Part shown: positions 24,714 to 33,580 of the stretch, piece by piece
Numbering within the stretch: the first letter of the stretch is position 1
Layout: every line of letters starts with the position of its first letter
NCBI RefSeq assembly: GCF_000419445.1
Contig: NZ_AULK01000006.1
Span: forward strand, 92,666-156,665
DNA length: 64,000 nt
Source: Gryllotalpicola ginsengisoli DSM 22003
GTDB lineage: Bacteria > Actinomycetota > Actinomycetes > Actinomycetales > Microbacteriaceae
Direction: 5' to 3'
Position numbers and translations under genes: made by a program
The notes under the pieces: generated by a model
What the model saw: only the letters and a program-made list of their open reading frames with translations
The model's database searches: none
What the model was told of the DNA's origin: nothing

Positions 24714-25754
24714 TCAGAGACGCGGCGGCGTGCTCGCCCGCAGCACGACGTGGCCCGGCAGCGTCAGCGCGGTCGGCGACGCCCCGTCGCCGGTGAGGAT
24801 CAGGTCGACGGCGGCGACCCCGCCCTGGTCGAGCGGCAGCCGCACGGTGGTGAGCCCGGGCGTGACGTCGCGCAGCGTGGCGATGTCGTCGAAGCCGGCG
24901 ACCGCGACGTCGGCCCCCGGCTCCAGGCCCTCGTCGCGCAGCCTGGCCATCGCGCCGACCGCCATCACGTCGTTGGCCGCGAAGATCAGCTCGGGCCGCT
25001 CGCCGTGCTCGAGCGCGTCACCCGCCGCCGCGTAGCCGCCGTCGCGGGTGAACGCGCCGCGCACGACCCGGGCCGCGTCGGCGGGCAGGCCGGCGTCGGC
25101 GATGCCGGCGAGGAATCCCTCGGTGCGCTCGGTCGCCGTCACGAGCGTCTCGGGCCCGGCGAGCACGCAGAACCGCCGGTAGCCGAGCTCGGCGAGCCGC
25201 GTCGCGAGCTCGCGCGCGCCCGCCCGGTTCTCGAAGCTGACGGTGTCGAAGGCCAGGCCCTGCTGCGACACGAGGGCGACGCGCCCGCCGTCCTCGGCGA
25301 ACTCGGCGAGCTGCCGCTCGAGCCGTCGGGTGACGGCCGCGTCGGCGACCCGGCTGCCGACGAGCACGAGGCCGCGCGGCTTCTGGCCGCGCAGGGCGCC
25401 CACGAGCTGCGCCTCCTTCGCGGCGTCGCGGCCGCTGACCGCGATCGTGGCGACCAGCCCGGCCGATTCGGCCGCGCGGAAGACGCCGCCGGCCACGCCG
25501 GCGAAGTACGGGTCTGTGATGTCGGAGACGATGATGCCGATCGCGTTGGTGCGCCCCCTGGCCACCGCCTGCGCCGACAGGTTGGGGGCGTAGTTGAGCC
25601 GGGCGGCCGCCTCGAGCACCCGCGCCCGGTACTCGTCTTTGACGCGGCGGGCGCTGCCGTTGAGCGAACGCGAGGCGGTGGCGAGGGACACGCCCGCCTC
25701 GCGGGCCACGTCGTGCAGGGTCGGCGCCGATCTGCGCCCCTGCTGCTCGCCCAT
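24714..25754 (-). CDS. LacI-family transcriptional regulator
   Basis: A 346-residue repressor. Residues 12-60 contain the LacI helix-turn-helix and hinge helix (TLHDVAREAGVSLATASRSLNG, then LNYAPNLSAQAVARGRTN). The rest is a periplasmic-binding-like sugar sensor beginning IGIIVSDITDPYFAGVAGGVF, with FAANDVMAVGAMARL near 265 and AVAGFDDIATLRDVTPGLTTV near 290. It is the last gene of the operon that starts at 30112, behind a DUF624 gene, and may respond to that importer's substrate. The ATG at 25754 fits the family N-terminus; upstream frame is not conserved. Confidence 0.9.
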   Translation of the reverse strand: MGEQQGRRSAPTLHDVAREAGVSLATASRSLNGSARRVKDEYRARVLEAAARLNYAPNLSAQAVARGRTNAIGIIVSDITDPYFAGVAGGVFRAAESAGLVATIAVSGRDAAKEAQLVGALRGQKPRGLVLVGSRVADAAVTRRLERQLAEFAEDGGRVALVSQQGLAFDTVSFENRAGARELATRLAELGYRRFCVLAGPETLVTATERTEGFLAGIADAGLPADAARVVRGAFTRDGGYAAAGDALEHGERPELIFAANDVMAVGAMARLRDEGLEPGADVAVAGFDDIATLRDVTPGLTTVRLPLDQGGVAAVDLILTGDGASPTALTLPGHVVLRASTPPRL

Positions 25755-25792
25755 CCGGCCTCCCGTCGCCTCCCGTCGCGCCCGGTGGAAGC

Positions 25793-26473
25793 CTATTGCG
25801 CGGCCGGGGCGCCGTCCGTGAACTGCGCGTCGACGAGCGCGAACGCGCTGCGCGCGTTGGCGACGGCGCCGAGGGCGAACAGCCCGGCGAGCAGACCCGC
25901 CGCCCACTCCCCGGTCAGGTACACGAGCCCGCCCGCGACGAGCAGCAGCGCGGCGTTCGCGAGGGTGAGCAGCGGGCGGCGCACCAGCAGGTACGCGGCC
26001 AGCCTGGCCACGTCCCGGGTGCGGAACTCGTACCGGCTCACCACGAGCAGGGAGTCGGCGAGCCACAGAGCGGCGACGGATGCCACGATCCCGATGACGA
26101 CCCGAAGCACGGGAGTCGCGGCATCCGTCGCCGTCAGATCCCACCCGGCGAGCGCGAGCAGGATCGACGTCGGCACCCACAGCGCCGACGCCTGGCGCCA
26201 GCCCAGCCGCCATCCGCGCCAGAACACCCGGACCGGCTCGAAGGAGCGGTCGCGGAGGAAGGCGTGCATGGCGAACAGCAGCGCCACCCAGGCCGGCCCG
26301 ATGCTGAACCCCGTCACAAGCAGCACGGGCGGCCAGGGGATGAGGAAGACGGCGGCGATGAACGGCAGGCACGCAGCGAGGAAGCAGGCGGTCGGCGCCG
26401 CGATCCCGTAGACCGCGAGGCAGATCCGGTAGAGCGGGCCGTCCGCGAAGTCCCTGCTGCGTGCCTGCGTCAT
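25793..26473 (-). CDS. DUF624 (YesL-like) membrane protein
   Basis: A 226-residue membrane protein with the same pattern as the one at 24008-24694: early helices (LYRICLAVYGIAAPTACFLAACLPFIAAVF), a middle loop VRVFWRGWRLGWRQA and paired C-terminal helices. It directly follows the binding-protein gene by 3 bp. Having one DUF624 gene in each of two neighbouring, converging importer operons supports a functional link with ABC sugar importers. Role unknown. Confidence 0.8.
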   Translation of the reverse strand: MTQARSRDFADGPLYRICLAVYGIAAPTACFLAACLPFIAAVFLIPWPPVLLVTGFSIGPAWVALLFAMHAFLRDRSFEPVRVFWRGWRLGWRQASALWVPTSILLALAGWDLTATDAATPVLRVVIGIVASVAALWLADSLLVVSRYEFRTRDVARLAAYLLVRRPLLTLANAALLLVAGGLVYLTGEWAAGLLAGLFALGAVANARSAFALVDAQFTDGAPAAQ

Positions 26474-26476
26474 GGC

Positions 26477-28123
26477 TCAGGCCTTCTTCTTGGCGGCCTG
26501 GTACGCCTTGTTGGCGTCGTCGACGTACGACTTCAGGCCCTTGTCGTTCAGCTCCTTGACGTAGTCGTCCCAGTCGTCGAGCGAGCGCTTGCCGAGGATG
26601 AAGTTCAGCGTCGCGGTGTTGGTCGCGTCGATGATCGGCGTCTGCTTGAGCGTCGCCTGCTGGCGCTCGGCGGCCGTGTACGGCACGGCCGGTGCCGGCG
26701 GGATCTGCTTGTAGCTCGCCATGACCTTCTGCCAGGCCAGCTCCTCGTCGGTCATGGTCGACTGCACGATCGCGGTCGTGCCGCCGTACGTGAAGTTGCC
26801 GCAGCTGAAGCCCAGGTCCTCGCGGATGTCGATCTTGCCGTGCGGGGTGGTGAAGCCGTAGTCCTTCAGGTTGTAGCCGTCGATGAGCTGGTACTTGCCG
26901 TCCTTCTTCTCCCAGGTCTTGCCCTCGGGGCCCCACTTGACGAACTCCTGCGCCTTGTCGGAGTACCACTGCCAGTCGACGTACTGCAGCAGCGCCTCGA
27001 AGTCGTCCTGCTTGGCGGCCGACGAGGAGAGCATGATGCCGTTCTCGAGCCGCGAGCCGGCGAGCACCTTGCCGAGGGGGCCGGCCGGCACGGGGATCTT
27101 CGCGATCGCGTACTTGCCCTTGCCGATGTTCTGGTCCATCGCGGTGCGGTAGAGCTGCAGCGTCTGGGCGTTGGTCGAGATGACGTAGGTCTTGCCGGTC
27201 TGGAAGTTCGCCTGCGCCTGGTCGTCGGTCTGGGTGAAGCTCTCCGGGTCCATCAGGCCGTCGCTGACGAGCCCGGCGAAGTACGTGACGAGCTGCTTGT
27301 ACTGGTCGGTGGTCGGCGTGTAGTAGAACTCGTCCTTGTCCTGGTCGAACATGAGCCCGTTGCTGATGCCCCAGTTCGCGCCGGCCATGGTGCCGAAGGT
27401 GGCGGCGGCCACGTTCAACACGCACGCGCCGAGCCAGCGATCCGAGAACGGCGCGATGCTGCTCGGGTGCGCCTCCCTGATCTTCTCCAGCGCGCTGCGC
27501 ACCTCGTCCCAGGTCTGCGGCACGGCGATGCCGAGCTCGTCGAGCACATCGGTGCGGAACGCGAGCGTGTAGTCCGGGCTCAGCGTTTCGTGCAGTCCGG
27601 GCAGCACGTAGAACTTGCCGTCGGCCTGACGGATGGTGTCGAGGTCGGCGTCCAGGTTCCAGTCCTTCACCTTCTTGGTGAAGTTGGGCATGTACTTCGT
27701 GTAGTCGCTGACGGCGAGGATCGCACCGCCGCCGACGAACTGCTGCTCCTCGCCGGGGTAGGTCTTCGCGAGGATCGTGGGCGCCTTGCCCGAGTTGATC
27801 AGCAGCGCCCGCTTGTCCGAGTAGTCGTCGTAGGGCACGATCGTGAGGTCGAGATCGACGTTGGTCATCTTCTTGATGTCCTTGAAGATCTCCCAGCTCT
27901 TCTTGTACGGGTACGCGGGGTTGTCCTGGAAGAGCATGGTGAAGGTGAGCGGCTTCGTCGCCTTGAACTGGGTGCCCGCCGTGTAGTCCTTCATCGCGCC
28001 GACGGTCTTGCCTGCGACGTCGCCCGTCGACGCGGCGCCCGACGAGCAGCCGGCGAGCAGGCCGGCCGCGGCGCCGGCCAGGCCCATGACGAGCACGTCG
28101 CGGCGGCTGAGTGTGATTGCCAT
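26477..28123 (-). CDS. LipO/YtcQ-type oligosaccharide-binding lipoprotein
   Basis: A 548-residue extracellular binding protein, longer than CUT1 binding proteins, as is usual for the LipO/YtcQ/AguE group that works with LplB/LplC permeases. The N-terminus has SRRDVLVMG (a possible twin-arginine signal) and a lipobox ending at Cys26. Typical segments are TMLFQDNPAYPYKKSWEIF, LRTDVL-like AFRTDVLDELGI and GKIDIREDLGF. It lies 82 bp after the LplC-like permease and probably captures complex oligosaccharides. The link with the GH10 operon through shared operators suggests xylan-derived oligosaccharides. Confidence 0.87.
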   Translation of the reverse strand: MAITLSRRDVLVMGLAGAAAGLLAGCSSGAASTGDVAGKTVGAMKDYTAGTQFKATKPLTFTMLFQDNPAYPYKKSWEIFKDIKKMTNVDLDLTIVPYDDYSDKRALLINSGKAPTILAKTYPGEEQQFVGGGAILAVSDYTKYMPNFTKKVKDWNLDADLDTIRQADGKFYVLPGLHETLSPDYTLAFRTDVLDELGIAVPQTWDEVRSALEKIREAHPSSIAPFSDRWLGACVLNVAAATFGTMAGANWGISNGLMFDQDKDEFYYTPTTDQYKQLVTYFAGLVSDGLMDPESFTQTDDQAQANFQTGKTYVISTNAQTLQLYRTAMDQNIGKGKYAIAKIPVPAGPLGKVLAGSRLENGIMLSSSAAKQDDFEALLQYVDWQWYSDKAQEFVKWGPEGKTWEKKDGKYQLIDGYNLKDYGFTTPHGKIDIREDLGFSCGNFTYGGTTAIVQSTMTDEELAWQKVMASYKQIPPAPAVPYTAAERQQATLKQTPIIDATNTATLNFILGKRSLDDWDDYVKELNDKGLKSYVDDANKAYQAAKKKA

Positions 28124-28205
28124 TTCTGCGTGACCTCCATTGGTTGCGTGTGCAGAGTGGGTGTGGGGTGTGAGACGTGGTGAGAGCGGATGCCCGGCGC
28201 GTCGG

Positions 28206-29171
28206 TCACTGTTTGACCGAGCCGAGCATCACGCCGGAGACGAAGTAGCGCTGGACGAACGGGTACACGACGAGGATCGGCAGCATCGTGAGCACCATCG
28301 CGACGGCCTTGATGTTGGCCGAGATGGCGGTCAGGTCGCTCGCGGCGTTGGCGCCGGAGGTCTGCGCGCTGCTCGCCCCGGTGATCAGGTTGCGCAGGTA
28401 GATGGTGACCGGGAACATGCTCGACTTGTCGAGGTACAGGAAGGCCTGGAACCAGGAGTTCCAGTTGGCCACCGCGTAGAAGAGGATCATCGTGGCGATG
28501 ACCGCCTTCGACAGCGGCAGCACCACGCGCCAGAGCGTGCCGTAGGTGTCCAGTCCGTCCAGCGCCGCGGCCTCCTCGAGCTCGCGCGGCATGTTCTCGA
28601 AGAACGACTTCATCACGAGCAGGTTGAAGACGCTGATCGCGTTCGGCAGCACGATCGCCCAGATCGTGTCGGTGAGGCCGAGGCCGCTGACCAGCACGTA
28701 CTGCGGGATGAGGCCGCCGGAGTAGAACATCGTGATCAGCGCGACCCAGACGAAGAAGGTGCGGCCCTTCAGCTCCTTGCGCGACAGCGCGTACGCGTAG
28801 ATCGTCGACAGGAACATCGAGATCGCGGTGGCGACCACGGTGTACACGACGGTGTTCTTGTAGTCGATCCAGAAGGCGGGGTCCCCGGCGACGACCTTGT
28901 AGGTGTCGATGTTGAAACCGCGCGGCCAGACGAAGACCTGGCCGAAGTCGATGTACTTCTCGCTGCTGAACGACTGCGCCGCGACGTTGATGACGGGGTA
29001 CAGGGTCACCGCGACGGCGAGCAGCAGGACGATGACGTTGAACACCCCGAAGATCCGCTCGCCGCGGGTGCGGGCGAGCGACCCGCCCTTCTTGCGCGTC
29101 TTCGCGAGGTCGGGCGAGGCCTCGAGCGATGCGACCTGGCCCGGCTCGAGGGCCGACGGTGCCGGAATCAC
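28206..29171 (-). CDS. LplC-type ABC permease
   Basis: A 321-residue permease of the polysaccharide-type (LplC/YtcP) group, about six membrane helices, the first near residues 45-67 (FGVFNVIVLLLAVAVTLYPVINVAA), the LplC pattern SFSSEKYI and FYSGGLIPQYVLV, and the EAA loop EAAALDGLD. It ends in YFVSGVMLGSVKQ, typical of the family. The start is a GTG at 29171 that overlaps the stop of the previous gene by four bases (GTGA), with GGGGAG 9 bp upstream; a second GTG at 29174 is equally possible. Confidence 0.88.
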   Translation of the reverse strand: MIPAPSALEPGQVASLEASPDLAKTRKKGGSLARTRGERIFGVFNVIVLLLAVAVTLYPVINVAAQSFSSEKYIDFGQVFVWPRGFNIDTYKVVAGDPAFWIDYKNTVVYTVVATAISMFLSTIYAYALSRKELKGRTFFVWVALITMFYSGGLIPQYVLVSGLGLTDTIWAIVLPNAISVFNLLVMKSFFENMPRELEEAAALDGLDTYGTLWRVVLPLSKAVIATMILFYAVANWNSWFQAFLYLDKSSMFPVTIYLRNLITGASSAQTSGANAASDLTAISANIKAVAMVLTMLPILVVYPFVQRYFVSGVMLGSVKQ

Positions 29172-30112
29172 CACAGCGAACTCCCCACGACGCGCTTGGA
29201 GACGAGGTTGGCGCCGACCACGAGGATGACGCCGATGAGGGCTTCGAACATGCCGATCGCCGCGGCGTAGCTGAAGCTGCCGGCCTGGATGCCGACGCGG
29301 TACAGGTAGGTCGAGATGACGTCGGCGGTCGAGTAGGTGACCGGGTTGTACAGCAGCAGGATCTTCTCGAACCCGACGGCCATGAAGGTGCCGATGTTGA
29401 GGATCAGCAGCGTCATGACGGTGGGCAGGATGCCGGGCAGCGTCACGTGCCAGGTCTGCTGCCACCGGTTGGCCCCGTCGATGCGCGCGGCCTCGTAGAG
29501 GTTCTCGTCGATGGTGGTGAGCGCGGCGAGGTACAGGATCGTGCCCCAGCCGGCGGTCTGCCAGATCTCGCTGCCGACGTAGATCGCGGGGAACCACCCG
29601 GGCTCCTGCATGAAGGAGATCTTCTGCAGCCCGACCGCTGAGAGCAGCTCGTTGATCGAGCCGTGCAGCGAGGTGAGCTGGAACACCATGCCTGCCACGA
29701 TCACGACCGACAGGAAGTGCGGCAGATACGTCGTCGTCTGCACGAAGCGCTTGAACCAGCGCGTGCGCAGTTCGTTCATCAGCAGAGCCAGCACGAGGGG
29801 CACCGGGAAGCCGAAGACGAGTGTCAGCCCGCCGAGCATCACGGTGTTGCGGAACACCGTCCAGAAGTTCGGATCGGTGAGGAACAGCGTGAAGTTCTGG
29901 AAGCCCACCCAGCTCTCGCCGAAGATGCTGCCGCCCGGAATGTACTGGCGGAACGCGATGACGTTGCCGATCATCGGCACGTACCGGAACACCAGGAAGT
30001 AGATCAGCGGCAGCACCAGCAGCGAGTACAACTGCCAGTGGCGAAGCACGCTCTTGCCGCGCCTGCGCGGGGGCGTTCCGACCCCCTCCGGCTTCGCCGC
30101 AACCGTCGTCAT
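29168..30112 (-). CDS. LplB-type ABC permease
   Basis: A 314-residue permease of the LplB/YtcP type. Marks are the first helix YSLLVLPLIYFLVFRYVPMIGNVIAF, then FGESWVGFQNF, TTTYLPHFLSVVIVAGMVFQL and the EAA loop EAARIDGAN. It is the first gene of the operon. The ATG at 30112 has AAGGA upstream; the longer reading to 30280 would cover the promoter and operators. With LplC and the LipO-type protein it forms an importer like AguEFG of Geobacillus glucuronoxylan clusters. Confidence 0.88.
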   Translation of the reverse strand: MTTVAAKPEGVGTPPRRRGKSVLRHWQLYSLLVLPLIYFLVFRYVPMIGNVIAFRQYIPGGSIFGESWVGFQNFTLFLTDPNFWTVFRNTVMLGGLTLVFGFPVPLVLALLMNELRTRWFKRFVQTTTYLPHFLSVVIVAGMVFQLTSLHGSINELLSAVGLQKISFMQEPGWFPAIYVGSEIWQTAGWGTILYLAALTTIDENLYEAARIDGANRWQQTWHVTLPGILPTVMTLLILNIGTFMAVGFEKILLLYNPVTYSTADVISTYLYRVGIQAGSFSYAAAIGMFEALIGVILVVGANLVSKRVVGSSLW

Positions 30113-30187
30113 TCGTACCGTCCTTCGTGGAGCAGCGGCGCACCTCGGAAGGGGGGCTACCGCGTCGTAGCATCCGGCCGTCAACGT

Positions 30188-30204
30188 TGCGAAAACGTTT
30201 CGCA
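30188..30204. promoter_or_regulatory. LacI-type operator, proximal
   Basis: TGCGAAAACGTTTCGCA has perfect 7-bp arms around ACG. It falls just downstream of the transcription start predicted from the promoter at 30220-30249, where a bound repressor would obstruct elongation. The inner CGAAA/TTTCG is shared with the palindrome at 31431-31445 upstream of the GH10 operon. Confidence 0.72.
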
Positions 30205-30219
30205 CATTGATCGAAAGCG

Positions 30220-30249
30220 AAGCTAGCCCATCCCTCGAAACGGTGTCAA
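30220..30249 (-). promoter_or_regulatory. Promoter of the LplB/LplC importer operon
   Basis: On the minus strand a consensus TTGACA (30249-30244) is followed after 18 bp by TAGCTT (30225-30220), giving a start near 30213. An inverted repeat CGAAAC/GTTTCG (30236-30241 and 30252-30257) brackets the -35 box, a second likely operator. About 100 bases of leader follow before the ATG at 30112. Confidence 0.65.
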
Positions 30250-30324
30250 CGGTTTCGGGCGAGCGCTTTCCGAGACGCACGGATGCCGGGAGCCGGCGGC
30301 CCCCCGTCGCGCGGCTGCCGCGGC

Positions 30325-31341
30325 TCAGCGCCCGGCGGGGGCGACCGCGCTGCGGCGCTCCACGAGGCGGGTGGCGAGCTCGAAGCGGCGCCCCAGCTGC
30401 GCGCCCGGGTTCACCGCGAGCTCCTGCACCAGCCGGATCGCCTCGGCGGCCATCTCGCCCAGCGGCTGATGGACGGTGGTGAGGGCGGGCGACAGATAGC
30501 GCGACAGCACCGTGTCGTCGAAGCCGATCACCGACAGCTCGCTCGGGATGCGGATGTCGCGCTCCCGGGCCGCCTCATAGAGCCCGGCGGCCTGCTGGTC
30601 GGAACTCGAGAAGATCGCGGTCGGCCGCCGCTTCAGGTCGAGCAGCTTGCCGGCTGCCTCGTGGCCCCCGGTGATGCGGAACTCCGCCTCCACGACGAGC
30701 TCGGGGTCGTACGCGATGCCGGCGCGTCGCAGCGCCGCCGCGTAGCCCTCGAGCCGCTGCAGGGCGGCGGGCAGCCGAGTGGGCCCGGCGATCAGCCCGA
30801 TGCGCCGGTGACCGAGCTCGATCAGGCGGTTCGTGGCTTCGAATCCGCCGGCCCAGTTGGTCGCGCCGATGGTCGCGAAGTTCGGATCGGCGCGCCCGTC
30901 TGGGTCGATCAGCACGACGGGCACGCGCAGCTCGGCGAGCGCGGCGGTGCTGTCGCCACCGAGGCTGGGCAGCACCGCGATCACGCCGTCGGAGCGCCGG
31001 GCGGTCACGGCGTCCAGCCAGCGGCGCAGCTCGAAGGTCTCGTGCACGGACGAGGTGACGACGACCGCCGACCCGCGGTGCGCGGCCGCCGACTCGGCGC
31101 CGCGGATGATCTCCAGCGCCCACGGCGAGTCGACGCCCTCGATGAGCAGGTCGATCACCCCGGTCAGATCCCTCGACGGCGGCTTGCGCCCGGCGTAGCC
31201 GGTGCTCGAGACGGCCTCGAAGACCCGCTGCCGGGTCGCCTCGGAGACGTCGGCCCGGCCGTTCAGCACCTTCGAAACGGTCGGCACCGACACACCGGCC
31301 GCCGCCGCCACCTCGGCCATCGTGCCGCGCGTCGCCGCCAT
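30325..31341 (-). CDS. LacI-family transcriptional regulator of the GH10 locus
   Basis: A 338-residue LacI repressor. The helix-turn-helix is at residues 8-30 (MAEVAAAAGVSVPTVSKVLNG) followed by the hinge; the sensor domain starts with GVIDLLIEGVDSPWALEIIRG and includes FSSSDQQAAGLYEAA and VIGFDDTVLSRYLSPALTTVHQP. AGGA stands 5 bp before the ATG at 31341. It lies between the LplBC importer operon (same strand, downstream) and the divergent DUF6807/GH10 operon. CGAAA-TTTCG palindromes occur at both, so it probably controls both and itself. Confidence 0.91.
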   Translation of the reverse strand: MAATRGTMAEVAAAAGVSVPTVSKVLNGRADVSEATRQRVFEAVSSTGYAGRKPPSRDLTGVIDLLIEGVDSPWALEIIRGAESAAAHRGSAVVVTSSVHETFELRRWLDAVTARRSDGVIAVLPSLGGDSTAALAELRVPVVLIDPDGRADPNFATIGATNWAGGFEATNRLIELGHRRIGLIAGPTRLPAALQRLEGYAAALRRAGIAYDPELVVEAEFRITGGHEAAGKLLDLKRRPTAIFSSSDQQAAGLYEAARERDIRIPSELSVIGFDDTVLSRYLSPALTTVHQPLGEMAAEAIRLVQELAVNPGAQLGRRFELATRLVERRSAVAPAGR

Positions 31342-31383
31342 GGAGTTCCTCCTGTCCGAAGGTTTCGCCGCCGCCTCATCTTC

Positions 31384-31413
31384 TTGACGGCCTGAGCCGC
31401 CCGTCACTAGGCT
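31384..31413 (+). promoter_or_regulatory. Promoter of the DUF6807-GH10 operon
   Basis: TTGACG (31384-31389) and TAGGCT (31408-31413) are 18 bp apart, predicting a start near 31420. The operator at 31431-31445 would then lie about 11-25 bases into the transcript. The 158-bp gap holds no gene. Confidence 0.6.
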
Positions 31414-31430
31414 CGCCAGCGATAAAGCTA

Positions 31431-31445
31431 TCGAAAAAGTTTCGA
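31431..31445. promoter_or_regulatory. LacI-type operator upstream of the GH10 operon
   Basis: TCGAAAAAGTTTCGA has perfect 6-bp arms around AAG and is AT-rich against the background. It shares CGAAA and TTTCG with the palindrome at 30188-30204 before the importer operon. It lies between the LacI gene and the divergent enzyme operon. Confidence 0.72.
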
Positions 31446-31499
31446 ATAGCACACCACTCCGCCGACGATCAACGACGATTCGCGAAGGATCTTCCCGCA

Positions 31500-32477
31500 G
31501 TGACCGCATCGCAGTCCACACCCCTCTCCCTCGTCCACGAGATCGGCTCGCAGGTGCGGCTCTCCGCTGCCGACGTCGAGTTGTTCCGCTACGTGTACCG
31601 GCCCACCGAGGCGCAGTTCGAGTCGCCGCGCCCCTACGTCCACCCCGTGCGCACGCCCGGCGGACGCCTGGTCACCGTCTTCCGCCCCCACGACCACGTC
31701 TGGCACAAGGGCATCACGCTCTCGCTGCCCAACTTCGGGCCCGACAACTTCTGGGGCGGCCCCACCTACACGCGCGCGGTCGGCGGCTACTCGAACCTCG
31801 GCAACAACGGGTCGATGGACCACGCCGAGGTGCTCGCCGCCGAGGTCGAGGGCGAGCGGGCGACCTTCACGCACCGGCTCGTGTGGCACCGCGAGCCCCG
31901 CGCCGGCGAGGCCGAGGGGTCGGCGGTGGTCGAGGAGGTGCGCACCCTGCGGGCGGTCCTGGCGCCCGCCGCCGAGGCGTGGGTGCTCGGCTGGACGAGC
32001 GAGCTCACCAACATCAGCGGCGAGACCATCGCCATCGGCTCGCCGACCACCGAGGGTCGCGAGAACGCGGGCTACGGCGGCGTCTTCTGGCGTGGCCCCC
32101 GCTCCTTCACGGGCGGCTACATGGTCGGCGCGAACGGCGTCGAGGGCGAGGAGCTGCGCGGCACCGAGGCGCCGTGGGCGGGCTTCAGCGGCAAGCACGA
32201 CGAGGTCGACGGCGCGTCGACGGTCGTGTTCGTCGACTTCGGCCACGGCGGCGCACTGCCGACCAAGTGGTTCGCCCGCTCCGATCCGTTCGCCTGCCTC
32301 AACCCGGCGCCGTTCTTCGACACGGTGCACGAGTTCGCGCCGGGAGCGACGATCACCCTCGACCACGCCGTCGCGATCGCCGACGGGCCGAGCGATGCCG
32401 AGCGGATGGCGCGGCTGGCCGACGCGGCGAGCGCGGCGCTCGCCCCCGCCGGTGCCCCCGCGGGAGGCATCCGATGA
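31500..32477 (+). CDS. DUF6807 (PmoA-like annotated) protein
   Basis: A 325-residue protein of the DUF6807 family, often misnamed PmoA. It has the family segments RPYVHPVRTPGGRLVTVFRPHDHVWHKG (about 41-68), FWGGPTYTR and GYGGVFWRGPRSFTGG. It is soluble and beta-rich with many conserved histidines (HxxxHxWH type), which may bind a metal. It has no relation to membrane methane monooxygenase. GTG start with GAAGGA 10 bases upstream. First gene of an operon with an oxidoreductase, overlapping it by four bases, so a role on the same sugar is likely; reaction unknown. Confidence 0.82.
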   Translation: MTASQSTPLSLVHEIGSQVRLSAADVELFRYVYRPTEAQFESPRPYVHPVRTPGGRLVTVFRPHDHVWHKGITLSLPNFGPDNFWGGPTYTRAVGGYSNLGNNGSMDHAEVLAAEVEGERATFTHRLVWHREPRAGEAEGSAVVEEVRTLRAVLAPAAEAWVLGWTSELTNISGETIAIGSPTTEGRENAGYGGVFWRGPRSFTGGYMVGANGVEGEELRGTEAPWAGFSGKHDEVDGASTVVFVDFGHGGALPTKWFARSDPFACLNPAPFFDTVHEFAPGATITLDHAVAIADGPSDAERMARLADAASAALAPAGAPAGGIR

Positions 32478-33580
32478 CCGGCCCCGTCCGCGTCGGCATC
32501 GTCGGCACCGGCGGCATCGCGCAGGTGCACGCCCGGGCCCTGAACTCCCTCGGCGACCGGGTCGTGATCGCGGGCGCGTGCGACATCGACGAGTCGCGGG
32601 TGCGCGCGTTCCAGCAGGAGTGGGGCGTGGAAGAGGGTTTCGGCGGCATCGAGGAGCTGCTCGACGGCGTCGAGCTCGACCTCGTGCACCTGTGCTCGCC
32701 GCCCGGCCTGCACAAAGAGCAGGCGCTCGCGGCGCTCGGGCGCGGCGTGCACGTGCTGAGCGAGAAGCCGCCGGCCCTGTCGCTGGCCGAGCTCGACGAG
32801 ATCGACGCCGCGCAGCGCGCGTCGGGGGCGTACTTCGCGACCGTCTCGCAGCACCGCTTCGGCGGCCGCGCCGAGTGGCTGCGCGCCCGCATCGCCGACG
32901 GGTCGCTGGGCCGCCCGCTCACCGCCGTGTGCAACACGCTGTGGTACCGGCCCGACTCGTACTTCGAGGTGCCGTGGCGCGGCAACTGGCAGATCGAGGG
33001 CGGCGGGCCGACCATGGGCCACGGCATCCACCAGATGGACACCATGCTGTCGATCCTCGGGCCCTGGAGCGAGGTCGTCGCCGCGGCCGCCCGCAATGCC
33101 CGGCCGGTGCTGACCGAAGACCTCTCGCACGCGATCGTCACCCTCGAGAACGGCGTGCTGGTGAGCGTGGTGAACAGCCTGCTCTCACCCAAGGAGACGA
33201 GCTACCTGCGCTTCGACTTCGAGTTCGCGACCGTCGAGCTCGAGCACCTCTACGGCTACTCCGACGACAACTGGTCGATCACCCCGGCGCCGGGGCACGA
33301 GGACGACGTGGCGGCCGCGTGGTCCCTCGGCCCGCACGGGCGCGGCTCCGGGCACGGCGCACAGTTCGCCGCCGTGCTCGACGCGCTCGAGGCCGGCCGC
33401 CCGCTGCCCGTCGAGCTGCCGTCGGCGCGCAGCACCCTGGAGCTGATCGCGGGCATCTACGCCTCGGCGTTCACCGGAGCGCGCGTGCGCCCCGGCGACA
33501 TCGGCCCCGACTCGCCGTTCTACGCGAGCATGGAGGGCAGCGGCGCGCCATGGGGCGAGCGCGTCGCGCACCCGGCATGA
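32474..33580 (+). CDS. Gfo/Idh/MocA-family oxidoreductase
   Basis: A 368-residue NAD(P)-dependent sugar oxidoreductase. Rossmann loop GIVGTGGIAQVHARAL at residues 8-23, LLDGVELDLVHLCSPPGLH, then the catalytic-lysine motif SEKPPAL near 97-103. The C-terminal domain has the pattern GGGPTMGHGIHQMDTML, where the conserved His sits. It overlaps DUF6807 upstream and GH10 downstream by four bases each. Probably oxidises a pentose, uronate or glycoside produced with the xylanase; the substrate is not defined. Confidence 0.87.
   Translation: MTGPVRVGIVGTGGIAQVHARALNSLGDRVVIAGACDIDESRVRAFQQEWGVEEGFGGIEELLDGVELDLVHLCSPPGLHKEQALAALGRGVHVLSEKPPALSLAELDEIDAAQRASGAYFATVSQHRFGGRAEWLRARIADGSLGRPLTAVCNTLWYRPDSYFEVPWRGNWQIEGGGPTMGHGIHQMDTMLSILGPWSEVVAAAARNARPVLTEDLSHAIVTLENGVLVSVVNSLLSPKETSYLRFDFEFATVELEHLYGYSDDNWSITPAPGHEDDVAAAWSLGPHGRGSGHGAQFAAVLDALEAGRPLPVELPSARSTLELIAGIYASAFTGARVRPGDIGPDSPFYASMEGSGAPWGERVAHPA

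Noticed and set aside
31500..32477. Methane/ammonia monooxygenase subunit (PmoA label)
   Set aside because: The protein is soluble, has no membrane helices and fits DUF6807; the PmoA name is a propagated annotation.
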